Below, piece by piece: positions 49,232 to 57,004 of a DNA stretch of 64,000 nucleotides. Position 1 is the first letter of the stretch. Every line of letters starts with the position of its first letter. Under the pieces are notes generated by a model, which worked only from the letters and a program-made list of their open reading frames with translations, ran no database searches and was not told where the DNA came from. The position numbers were made by a program, and so were the translations under genes. Location of the stretch: NCBI RefSeq assembly GCF_000732615.1, contig NZ_JPGL01000034.1, forward strand, positions 1 through 64,000, read 5' to 3'. This DNA comes from Burkholderia paludis. Its GTDB lineage: Bacteria; Pseudomonadota; Gammaproteobacteria; Burkholderiales; Burkholderiaceae.

Positions 49232-51064
49232 TCAGCGCGCGAAATCCGACGTGCCCTGGATGAACGCGTTCAGCCTGGAGATGTTGACGCTGCCGAAGCC
49301 CGTCGTCGCGTCCCAGCCGGCCTTCGCCTTGTAGCCGTAGGTGCCGCTGCCGTTGTTGCCGGACGTGACGTCGTGCACCAGTGCCGCGTTGGACGGGAAG
49401 TACTTGTAGATGCTCGACGCGGGGAAGCCGAGCGCGTTGTTGTTCGCCGACTGCAGCCGCGCCCAGATACCCGTGAAGATCGGCGCGGCGAGGCTCGTGC
49501 CGCCTTCGTTGTTCAGGTAGCCCGAACCCCACAGCGTGTCGGACGTCTGGCCGTTCACGACGAGGATGGCGCCGGTGCGCAGGTCGGCGTCGAAGCCGAC
49601 GTCCGGCAGCGCGCGCTTGGTCGACCCGGTGAGGCTCGACGATTGCCACGACGGCGCGGCTTCGTACTTGCTGTAGCCGCCGCCCGTCGACCACACGGTG
49701 CCCGACTGCCAGCTCGGATCGTTCCACACGATCTCGCTGTTGTACGCGTTGGTCGACGTGTTCGTGAACAGCGTCGTGCCGCCGACGGCGATGACGTACG
49801 GCGACGTTGCCGGCTCGCTCACCGTGTAGGTCGAGCGCGACGGCGCGCCGCCCGCGCATTCGTACGCGCCATGGTCGCCGGCGGATACCGAGAAGGTCTG
49901 CCCCTGCGCGACCGCCTGCTTGAAGATGGTGTCGTCGGTTGCCTGCGAGCCGGTGCTGTTCGCGGACGATTCGCACACGCCGAGCGACACGTTGATCACC
50001 TTCGCGACGTTGTCGGTCACGGCCTTGTTGTACGCGGCGGTGATCGCCGTGAGCGTCATCGACGGCGCGACGTAGAACACGACCTGCTTCACGCTGCCGC
50101 CGGCCGAGCCGACGATCGACTGGCTGTCGAGGTTCCACTCGACGGTCCCGTCGGTGTCGGTGTACGAGCTGCCGGACGGGCCCGTCTTCACGATGCTGCT
50201 GTTGATCGTGCCGAGGCCGTTGTTCGCGGCGAACGTGTTGAGGTCGCTCACCGTCTGCGACAGGTCGCCTTCGGAGATGATGCCGACGGTGGTCTGCGAG
50301 GCGGTCGGCGTGCCGTCGCCGCCGTAGATCGACGAGAACTCGGTCGGGTTGTGCGGCACCGCCGAGGCGCCCGCCGGAATCGTCAGGTTGCTGGTGTTGC
50401 CTTGCGGCTTGCTGCCCGCACCGGTATGCATCAGCTCGACGTTCTGCAGGCCCAGCACCGCGCCCACGATGCCGCCGATCGCATTCGGCACTTGCGCGGC
50501 GTCGGCGTTCGCATAGACGCTGCGGCCGTTGTGCGTGAAGCGCTTGAGTGTCGTGCGGAAGGCCGACTTGATGGTGGCCGCGGTACCGGACGCGGATACC
50601 AGCAGGCGGTTCGGCGCGACCACGATGTTCACGAAGCCTGCCTTGCGCAGATGCGCGACGACCGAGGCGACCTGCTGGTCGGTCGGCGCATATTGCGCGG
50701 CGAACTGCGACGGCGTGAGGAACTGCCGGTAGTGCGGCGAGCCGGGCGTGCGCAGATCGTGCAGATACTGGTCGAGTTGCGTTTCGTTGCGCAGGTTCAG
50801 CCCGAGCACGATGTCCACCGATTCGCCGGGCGCCAGTTCGACTGCCGCGGCGGCGGCCGCCGCCGTGCTCGCGGCAGGCGCGCCGGCGGCGCCGGCTTCG
50901 TTCTGCTGCACGAGCGGCAGGAACCCCTTGGTGCGGGTTTCAGTCCAGCCGGCCGCCGGGGCGGCATGGACGGTCGCCATGCCGAACGATGCAGCCGCGG
51001 CGGCGGCGAAAGCGAGTCTGACGATGCGAATGTGCTTGTGTTTCTTGTATGCAACCTGATTCAT
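49232..51064 (-). CDS. Secreted pro-kumamolisin/sedolisin (S53) serine-carboxyl protease
   Basis: 610 residues. A signal peptide (about 1-35) is followed by an activation propeptide to about 230 with the pro-kumamolisin pattern (LRTPGSPHYRQFLTPSQFAA). The catalytic domain contains Glu309 and Asp313 (DGTVEWNLDSQS), oxyanion Asp397 (SAGDHGAYEC) and nucleophile Ser524 (GGTSLAAP), the full S53 set, and the DVTSGNNG stretch near the end resembles the calcium site. Such enzymes are acid-active exported proteases that self-process. An Ala-run (about 65-75) lies in the propeptide. The start ATG at 51064 precedes a Lys/His-rich n-region. It is monocistronic with a strong terminator. Confidence 0.93.
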   Translation of the reverse strand: MNQVAYKKHKHIRIVRLAFAAAAAASFGMATVHAAPAAGWTETRTKGFLPLVQQNEAGAAGAPAASTAAAAAAAVELAPGESVDIVLGLNLRNETQLDQYLHDLRTPGSPHYRQFLTPSQFAAQYAPTDQQVASVVAHLRKAGFVNIVVAPNRLLVSASGTAATIKSAFRTTLKRFTHNGRSVYANADAAQVPNAIGGIVGAVLGLQNVELMHTGAGSKPQGNTSNLTIPAGASAVPHNPTEFSSIYGGDGTPTASQTTVGIISEGDLSQTVSDLNTFAANNGLGTINSSIVKTGPSGSSYTDTDGTVEWNLDSQSIVGSAGGSVKQVVFYVAPSMTLTAITAAYNKAVTDNVAKVINVSLGVCESSANSTGSQATDDTIFKQAVAQGQTFSVSAGDHGAYECAGGAPSRSTYTVSEPATSPYVIAVGGTTLFTNTSTNAYNSEIVWNDPSWQSGTVWSTGGGYSKYEAAPSWQSSSLTGSTKRALPDVGFDADLRTGAILVVNGQTSDTLWGSGYLNNEGGTSLAAPIFTGIWARLQSANNNALGFPASSIYKYFPSNAALVHDVTSGNNGSGTYGYKAKAGWDATTGFGSVNISRLNAFIQGTSDFAR

Positions 51065-51861
51065 TTGGATTACCCCTCCGGTTGAACATCGAACGGCACG
51101 AACAACAACGGTCGACAGCGGTGCGGATCGTGCACCGCCGCTTTCTGTCGCACGCGTGCGGATGGCACGGATGCGACAGGGCCTTCCGCCCGATCGGGAA
51201 AGCGGTTTTTTCCCCGGGGCGAAATACGGAAAACACGGTAACGGGAGAGCTGCGCCGCGATGCGGGGCAGTCGCGCCGGACATGACGCGGGCGGAAGTGC
51301 TAGAGCAAAAGCTTCGTTGTCCTGCTCATATTGTTCGGTCCTTCGGCCCGCTGCCGGATGGCAGCCGTCCAATGTGATGCATCGGGATGTTGCATGCGCC
51401 GGCGCGCGAGCAATACGGCCGGCGGCGAGGACTTCGGTGCGGCGGAAGCGAAAAAACGTGGAGCGCGAAATCGATTGCGTAGCAGGCAATTCGTCTGATT
51501 GCGTGCATTGGACGGTATCAAGAACGAAAGCAGAGTGTCAAACTTTTTTTGATTATATGAAATTAAATTAAATCGAATAAGTGAAATGTTTTTGAAAAGA
51601 TTGGATGTAATTTGTAATGTTCGGAACCGAAAAGGAAAGTAATGCCGGATTCGAAAGCCCGATCATTTCCGCAGCGCTCCGGAATGGGCCGGTGGCGTTC
51701 GAATGGACACTCGGATCGTCGGCGCGCGCCGGAGCGTCAAGATCGGGCCCGGCATGTCGATCCGGCGCCGTGCGCCAGCGGGTTCGTTTCCGATGCGCGG
51801 GGCCCGTCAGCGCCGGGTTGGCGCGACGGCCGCCGGCGCATGCGTCGGCGGCCGGGCGCCG
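51065..51861. other. Non-coding gap upstream of the S53 protease gene
   Basis: 797 bases without a gene I can support. Bases 51530-51630 are strikingly AT-rich (for example AAATTAAATTAAATCG) compared with surroundings and may be a promoter or a binding region for a nucleoid protein. Confidence 0.55.
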
Positions 51862-53349
51862 TCAACTCGCGCCGGCCTGCCACCCGAGCCCGAGGCTCTT
51901 TTGCAGCGACACGTAATCCTTGATCAGTTCGGCTTGCCCGGCGATCACGTTCTGTTGCGCGGACAGCGCTTCGCGCTGCGTATCGAGCAGGTCGATCATC
52001 GACGCGACGCCGGCGCGATAGCGCTCGTCCATCAGCGAACGGGAGTGCACGGCCGACGTGCTGACCCTAGTGAGCGCCACGACGTGCTCGCGCTGGTGCC
52101 CGTAGCGCTGCAATGCCGTATTGGCGTCCTGCAATGCGCCGAGCACCGCCTTCCGGTAGTTCGCTTCCGCCTCGTCGCGCGACGCCTCGGCCGCACGCAC
52201 GGCGCCGCGCGTCCGCCCGAAGTCGAGGAGGTTCCATTGCAGATACGGCGCGCCGACCCAGGTGAAGTTCTGCTTGCGGAGCAGATGGCCGGGGTCCGTC
52301 GCGCTGAAGCCGAGATCGCCGAGCAGCGTCACTTTCGGGAAGTAGTCGGCGACGTGCTCGCCGATCTGCGCATTGCTCGACGCGAGCCGGCGCTCGGCGG
52401 CGCGAACGTCGGGACGCTGCTTGAGCAGCGTGGCCGGATCGCCGACCGCGATGCTGGCGGGCAGCGTCGGCAGCGGCACGTCCGGCGTCGACAGCGCCGC
52501 GTCGAGCGCGCCCGGAGCCTGGCCCGTCAGGATCGCGAGCCGGTCGAGCGATTCCGTCACCTGCGCGTCGAGCGGGATCAGCGACGCGCGCGTGTTCTCG
52601 ACCTGTGTCGTCAGGCGTTCGATGTCCGCATCGGCCGCGACGCCGCGCGCTTGGCGCTGCCGGGTGAGTTCGAGCATCTTCTGCTGCAGTTCGGCCGTGC
52701 GTTGCGACAGCGCAAGCCGCTGCTGCTGGTCGCGCAGGTCGACATACGCATTCGCGACCTCGGCCGCGATCGACACCTGCGTATCGGCGAGATCGGCGTC
52801 GACGGCCTCGGCCTGCGCGGACGCGGCCTCGACCGCACGGCGCGTGCCGCCGAACAGGTCGATTTCCCAGGTCGCGTCGAATCCGGCCGAATAGAGCTGC
52901 AGCGGGCCCGAGCCGCCGAGCGACGGCGACGTGCCGCCCGACGCGTTCGAGCTGTCCGACGGCAGCAGCGAGCCGAGCGCGCTGAGGTCCGGTTCGCGCA
53001 TGCGGACGGCCGCGACGGTGGCCGACGATTTCGGCAACTGCGCCGCGCGCTGTTGCGAGAGCTGCGCGCGGGATGCGCGCAGGCGCGCCTGCGCGGCGTG
53101 CAGATCGGGGTTGTAGACGAGCGCTGCGGCGATCAGCTCGTCGAGCCGGCGATCGTTCAGCGCATGCCACCACGCGCTCGGCGCGGGCGCGGCGGTATCG
53201 ACGCCGGCGGCCGGCGCGCGCACGAACGTCGGCGCATCCGGCGCCGCCGGCGCACCGCGGTAGTCGGGGCCGACCGTGCAGCCGGCGAGCAGGCAGGCGG
53301 CTGCGCACAGCGTGAGCGCAGGGCGGCGGGGCAGGGCAAAGGGTTTCAT
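51862..53349 (-). CDS. NodT-family efflux outer-membrane lipoprotein
   Basis: 495 residues. The lipobox ACLLAGC puts the lipid Cys at 24, followed by TVGPDYR, the standard NodT/OprM start. Two OMF repeats are seen, each with the long tunnel helices; the second ends RYRAGVASMIDLLDTQREAL and LIKDYVSLQKSLGLGW, the expected closing motif. The protein forms a trimeric TolC-like channel. It is the third gene of an efflux operon and lies 13 bases after the EmrB-like gene. It differs in its end (GWQAGAS) from the fragment at position 1, so they are separate systems. Confidence 0.93.
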   Translation of the reverse strand: MKPFALPRRPALTLCAAACLLAGCTVGPDYRGAPAAPDAPTFVRAPAAGVDTAAPAPSAWWHALNDRRLDELIAAALVYNPDLHAAQARLRASRAQLSQQRAAQLPKSSATVAAVRMREPDLSALGSLLPSDSSNASGGTSPSLGGSGPLQLYSAGFDATWEIDLFGGTRRAVEAASAQAEAVDADLADTQVSIAAEVANAYVDLRDQQQRLALSQRTAELQQKMLELTRQRQARGVAADADIERLTTQVENTRASLIPLDAQVTESLDRLAILTGQAPGALDAALSTPDVPLPTLPASIAVGDPATLLKQRPDVRAAERRLASSNAQIGEHVADYFPKVTLLGDLGFSATDPGHLLRKQNFTWVGAPYLQWNLLDFGRTRGAVRAAEASRDEAEANYRKAVLGALQDANTALQRYGHQREHVVALTRVSTSAVHSRSLMDERYRAGVASMIDLLDTQREALSAQQNVIAGQAELIKDYVSLQKSLGLGWQAGAS

Positions 53350-53362
53350 CGGGGCAGACGGT

Positions 53363-54949
53363 TCAGTGGCCGGACGACATCGGCTGCGGTGCGCGCGGCG
53401 TTTTCAGCAGCAACGCGAGCGGCACGCAGGCGAGCAGTGCGAGGCCCAGCAGGTAAAAGGTTTCGGAGTAGGTCATCACGACGGCCTGGACCTGGATCTG
53501 CTGCGCCAGTTGCCCGAGCGCGCGCAGGTTCGAATACGCGAGGTCGCCGGTGTGCGTGAACCAGTTGGCCGCATAGGCCGACAGCCGGTCCTGCCCGATC
53601 AGCGAGTTGGCGGTGACCGATTCGCGGAGCGCGGCCGTATGGAAGGTCGTGCGCCGGTCGATCACGGTGCCGATGATCGCGAGCCCGATCGAGCCGCCGA
53701 GGTTGCGCGCCATGTTGTAGAGCCCGGCCGCATCGCCCGAGTCCTCGCGCGCGACGGCCGCCATCGAGGCCTGGTTGAGCGGCATCATCGCGAGCATCTG
53801 CGCGACGCCGCGGATCAGTTGCGACCACACGAAGTCATGGCCCACGCTCTGCGCGGTCAGGCCGATGTCCAGCATGCAGCTCAGGCAGAACAGCAGCAGC
53901 CCCGAGATCACGAGAATGCGGAAATCGACCTTGCCGAGCAGGCGCGGCAGGATCGGCATCACGAGAAAGGCCGGCAGCCCCGACAGCAGCATGATCCCGC
54001 CGGCCTGTTCCGCGTTGTAGCCGGCGACGATCGCGAGAAACTGCGGCAGCAGGTAGGACACGCCATACAGCCCGGCGCCGACCGCGGACACGATCACGAT
54101 CACGCTCGCATAGCGCGGGTTGCGCATCAGCGACAGGCGCATGATCGGCCGCTTCGCGAAGCGTTGCGACAGCGCGATCAGGATCATCCCGGCGAGCGAC
54201 ACGAGACTCAGCGTGACGATCATCTGCGATTCGAACCAGCGTTCGCGCTGGCCTTCCTCGAGCACGACGGTGAGCGAACTCAGCCCGATCGCAAGGCCGG
54301 CGATCCCGAGCCAGTCCGCGTTGAAGAACGTGCTCCATTGCGGGCGGTCCGACGGCAGCCCGAACCACAGCAGCCCCATCAGCAGCAGGCACACGGGCAG
54401 GTTCAGGAAGAAGCACCAGCTCCAGTTCACGTTCTCCGCGAGCCAGCCGCCGAGCACGGGGCCGAACAGCGGGCCGAGCAGCACGATCAGGCCGAACAGC
54501 GTCATGCCGACCGGCAACTGCGACAGCGGCAGCCGCGTGCGGATGATGGTCTGCGCGGTCGGGATCAGCGCGCCGCCGGTGAAGCCCTGGCCGATCCGGC
54601 CGGCGATCATCATCGGCAGCGAATGCGACCAGCCGCACATCATCGAGAACGCGATGAACAGCGCCGAGTTCGTCAGCAGGAAATTGCGCAGCCCGAACAC
54701 GCGCGTGAGCCACGCGGCGAGCGGGATCATCACGATTTCGGACATCAGGTAGCCGGTCGAGATCCACGTGCCTTCGGTGCCCGTCGCGCCGATCTCGCCC
54801 TGGATCTGCGGCAGCGCCGAATTCGTGATCGAGATGTCGAGCGTCGCCATCAGTGCGCCGAGCGCGCCGGCCGCGACCGCGATCCAGTCGGTCACGCTTG
54901 CGCGGCCTTCGTGCGGCGGCGCGGGGGTGGTGGCGGGCGTGTCAGCCAT
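53363..54949 (-). CDS. EmrB/QacA-family MFS drug exporter (DHA2, 14 TM)
   Basis: 528 residues, fourteen hydrophobic segments. Family marks include GALGALMATLDISITNSALP near 28-47, EGTWISTGYLMSEIVMIPLA, GRIGQGFTGGALIPTAQTII and LFGLIVLLGPLFGPVLGGWL (motif C region). It exports amphipathic compounds with protons, working through the EmrA-like adaptor and NodT channel. The ATG at 54949 overlaps the end of the adaptor gene by eight bases. Substrates of such systems in Burkholderiaceae include phenolics, fusaric acid-like compounds and antibiotics; none is indicated here. Confidence 0.92.
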   Translation of the reverse strand: MADTPATTPAPPHEGRASVTDWIAVAAGALGALMATLDISITNSALPQIQGEIGATGTEGTWISTGYLMSEIVMIPLAAWLTRVFGLRNFLLTNSALFIAFSMMCGWSHSLPMMIAGRIGQGFTGGALIPTAQTIIRTRLPLSQLPVGMTLFGLIVLLGPLFGPVLGGWLAENVNWSWCFFLNLPVCLLLMGLLWFGLPSDRPQWSTFFNADWLGIAGLAIGLSSLTVVLEEGQRERWFESQMIVTLSLVSLAGMILIALSQRFAKRPIMRLSLMRNPRYASVIVIVSAVGAGLYGVSYLLPQFLAIVAGYNAEQAGGIMLLSGLPAFLVMPILPRLLGKVDFRILVISGLLLFCLSCMLDIGLTAQSVGHDFVWSQLIRGVAQMLAMMPLNQASMAAVAREDSGDAAGLYNMARNLGGSIGLAIIGTVIDRRTTFHTAALRESVTANSLIGQDRLSAYAANWFTHTGDLAYSNLRALGQLAQQIQVQAVVMTYSETFYLLGLALLACVPLALLLKTPRAPQPMSSGH

Positions 54950-56075
54950 GATGCTGCCCGTCGCCGGCCGGGTGAGTGTCGACGTCGACCGTGACCGACA
55001 ACCCCGGCAGCAGCATGTGCTGCGCACGGGCGTTCGCGGCGAGGCGGATGCGCACCGGCACGCGCTGGACGATCTTCGTGAAGTTGCCGGTTGCGTTCTC
55101 GGGCGGCAGGAGTGCGAACTGCGCGCCGGTGCCGGGCGCGAAGCTGTCGACGACGCCCGACAGCGCGCCGTCCGGCAGCGCGTCGACATGCAGCGCGACG
55201 GGCTGGCCGATGCGCATGTTGGCGATCTGCGTTTCCTTGAAGTTCGCGACGAGATAGATCGAGTCGACGGGCACGACGGTCAGCAGGCGCGTGCCGGGCT
55301 GCACGTACTGGCCGACGCGCACGGTGCGATCGCCGACGCGGCCGGCGAGCGTGCTGCGCACGGTCGTGTTGTCGAGGTCGAGCTGCGCCTGCGCGGCGCT
55401 GGCCTGGGCGGCCTCCAGCTGCGCGCGCGCCTGCTGGAGCTGGGCGGTGAACGACGCGATCTGCGTGCGTGCGGCGGCCACCGACGCGTTGTTCGCCGCG
55501 AGCGTCGCTTGCGCCTGGTCGCGCGTGCTCTTCAGGTCGGCCACGCGTTCGTGGGTTTCGGCGCCGGTCGCCGCGAGCGGCGCATAGCGTGCGTATTCGT
55601 CGCTCGCGTGCCGCGCGTTGATCTGCGACACCTTCGACTGGGCGTCGGCCTGTTCGAGATTCGCGTGCTGCTGGTGGATGTCCGCTTCGGCGCGCGCGAT
55701 GTCCGCGCGGCGCGCATCGACGGTCGCGAGCGATTGGGCGAGCGCGACCTGGTACTGGCGGACGTCGAGCCGCACCAGCGGGTCGCCGGCCTTCACGGGC
55801 TGGTTGTCGCGGACGTAGACGTCGGTGACGTAGCCGGCCACCTTCGGCGCGGCGGTCATGCTGTCCGCCTGCAGGTATGCATCGTTGGTGCTTTCGATGA
55901 AGCGGCCGACCGTCCACCAGCGGCCGAGCCAGACGGCGCCGCCGATCGCCGCGAGCACCGCCGCGACGAGCAGGATGCGCCGCTTCGAGCCGTTGCCGTT
56001 GCGCGGCGTTGTTCCGTTTTCCTGACGATCTGCTTTCTGTGGCGGGTCTTGTGGCGTCGACATTCGGGCATCCAA
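54942..56075 (-). CDS. EmrA/HlyD-family membrane-fusion protein
   Basis: 377 residues (373 if the second ATG at 56063 is used). A single membrane helix at about 32-54 anchors it in the inner membrane. TAAPKVAGYVTDVYVRDNQP is the lipoyl start, then a long coiled-coil hairpin (about 110-215, rich in Ala/Gln), then the second lipoyl and beta-barrel parts with VRVGQYVQPGTRLLTVVP and YLVANFKETQIANMRIGQPV, both EmrA hallmarks. It bridges the EmrB-like pump and NodT channel. It is the first gene of the operon, 80 bases from the divergent TetR gene, with the operator between them. Confidence 0.93.
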   Translation of the reverse strand: MDARMSTPQDPPQKADRQENGTTPRNGNGSKRRILLVAAVLAAIGGAVWLGRWWTVGRFIESTNDAYLQADSMTAAPKVAGYVTDVYVRDNQPVKAGDPLVRLDVRQYQVALAQSLATVDARRADIARAEADIHQQHANLEQADAQSKVSQINARHASDEYARYAPLAATGAETHERVADLKSTRDQAQATLAANNASVAAARTQIASFTAQLQQARAQLEAAQASAAQAQLDLDNTTVRSTLAGRVGDRTVRVGQYVQPGTRLLTVVPVDSIYLVANFKETQIANMRIGQPVALHVDALPDGALSGVVDSFAPGTGAQFALLPPENATGNFTKIVQRVPVRIRLAANARAQHMLLPGLSVTVDVDTHPAGDGQHHG

Positions 56076-56082
56076 ATTATTC

Positions 56083-56106
56083 CAAGTGGAAGAATTATTC
56101 CACTTG
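56083..56106. promoter_or_regulatory. Inverted repeat CAAGTGGAA-N6-TTCCACTTG, probable TetR operator
   Basis: Nine-base arms (56083-56091 and 56098-56106) pair perfectly across six bases, in the 80-base divergent gap. A related TCAAGTAGAA half-site follows at 56118-56127. Binding here by the adjacent TetR protein would shut off both its own gene and the efflux operon. Confidence 0.75.
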
Positions 56107-56155
56107 ATAGAATTGTGTCAAGTAGAATGTCTGTCGATCGAATGACGAGGAAGGC

Positions 56156-56977
56156 ATGAACGAAGCGAAGAAGCTGCGCCGCACGTCGGCGGGCGGCTAC
56201 GCGCGCGGGGACGAAACGCGCCAGCGGATCATCGAGGCGGCGATCGAGCTGTTCGGCGAGCGCGGGTTCGCGGGTGCGTCGACGCGCGAGATCGCCGCGA
56301 TGGCCGGCGTGAACGCCCCGGCGCTCCAGTACTACTTCGAGAACAAGGAAGGCGTCTACCGCGCGTGCGTGGAGACGATCGCCGAGAACGGCTGGGAGGT
56401 GTTCGCGCCGGCGGTCGCCCACGCGTGGGCGGTGCTCGATGCGCACGCCGAGGTCGACGAGCTGATCGACGCGTTCATCGGGCTGCTGCGCGCGCTGTCG
56501 GACCGGATGTTCACGTCGCCGAAGACGATGAACCAGCGGATGTTCTTCGCGCGCGAGCAGGGCGGCCAGGAGCCGGCGAACGCGAGCGAGATCCTGATGC
56601 AGCGCATGCGCAAGCCGCTCAACGACGTGAGCGCCGAACTGATCGGCCGGATCTCGGGGCGGGCCGCCGACGATCCCGTCACGCGGTTGCGTGCGCTGAG
56701 CCTGTTCGGGCAGATCACGGTGTTCCATATCGCGCAGCGTTCGGCGCTGCAACTGCTCGAATGGGACGCATTCGACGGCGAGCGCGCGGCCTTGCTGAGC
56801 GAGACGATCGCCGACCAGACGCGCCTGCTGCTCGAGCAATGGCACGCGCGGCGCGGCGCGCCGGAGGCCGGCCCCGGGCGGGGGGCGAGCGCCGTGGCGA
56901 AACGCACGGCGAAGGGGGGCGCGGCGAAGCCCGCCGCCAAAGGCGCGCGGCGCGCGAACAAGCCTGCCCAGGGTTGA
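56156..56977 (+). CDS. TetR-family regulator, CerR/DUF1956 type
   Basis: 273 residues. The helix-turn-helix lies at about 20-66 (RQRIIEAAIELFGERGFAGA, STREIAAMAGVNAPALQYYF), and the C-terminal DUF1956-type domain (about 90-220) contains MNQRMFFAREQGGQEPANAS, close to CerR/YbiH, which senses drugs and controls efflux. The last 45 residues are Lys/Ala/Arg-rich (histone H1-like) and probably disordered. It is divergent from the EmrAB/NodT-type operon and most likely its repressor. The ATG at 56156 has AGGAAGG directly upstream. Confidence 0.92.
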   Translation: MNEAKKLRRTSAGGYARGDETRQRIIEAAIELFGERGFAGASTREIAAMAGVNAPALQYYFENKEGVYRACVETIAENGWEVFAPAVAHAWAVLDAHAEVDELIDAFIGLLRALSDRMFTSPKTMNQRMFFAREQGGQEPANASEILMQRMRKPLNDVSAELIGRISGRAADDPVTRLRALSLFGQITVFHIAQRSALQLLEWDAFDGERAALLSETIADQTRLLLEQWHARRGAPEAGPGRGASAVAKRTAKGGAAKPAAKGARRANKPAQG

Positions 56978-57004
56978 GCGCGGCGGGCCGCCGGTTCCGG
57001 CCGG

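Noticed and set aside
47076-49334. A 752-codon + frame across the DUF3300 gene
   Set aside because: It is the antisense of the repeat-rich lipoprotein; the Leu-rich start merely mirrors the Gln codons.
49061-51085. A 674-codon + frame opposite the S53 protease
   Set aside because: Arg/Val/Ala-rich shadow; the protease on the - strand has a complete catalytic set and a terminator.
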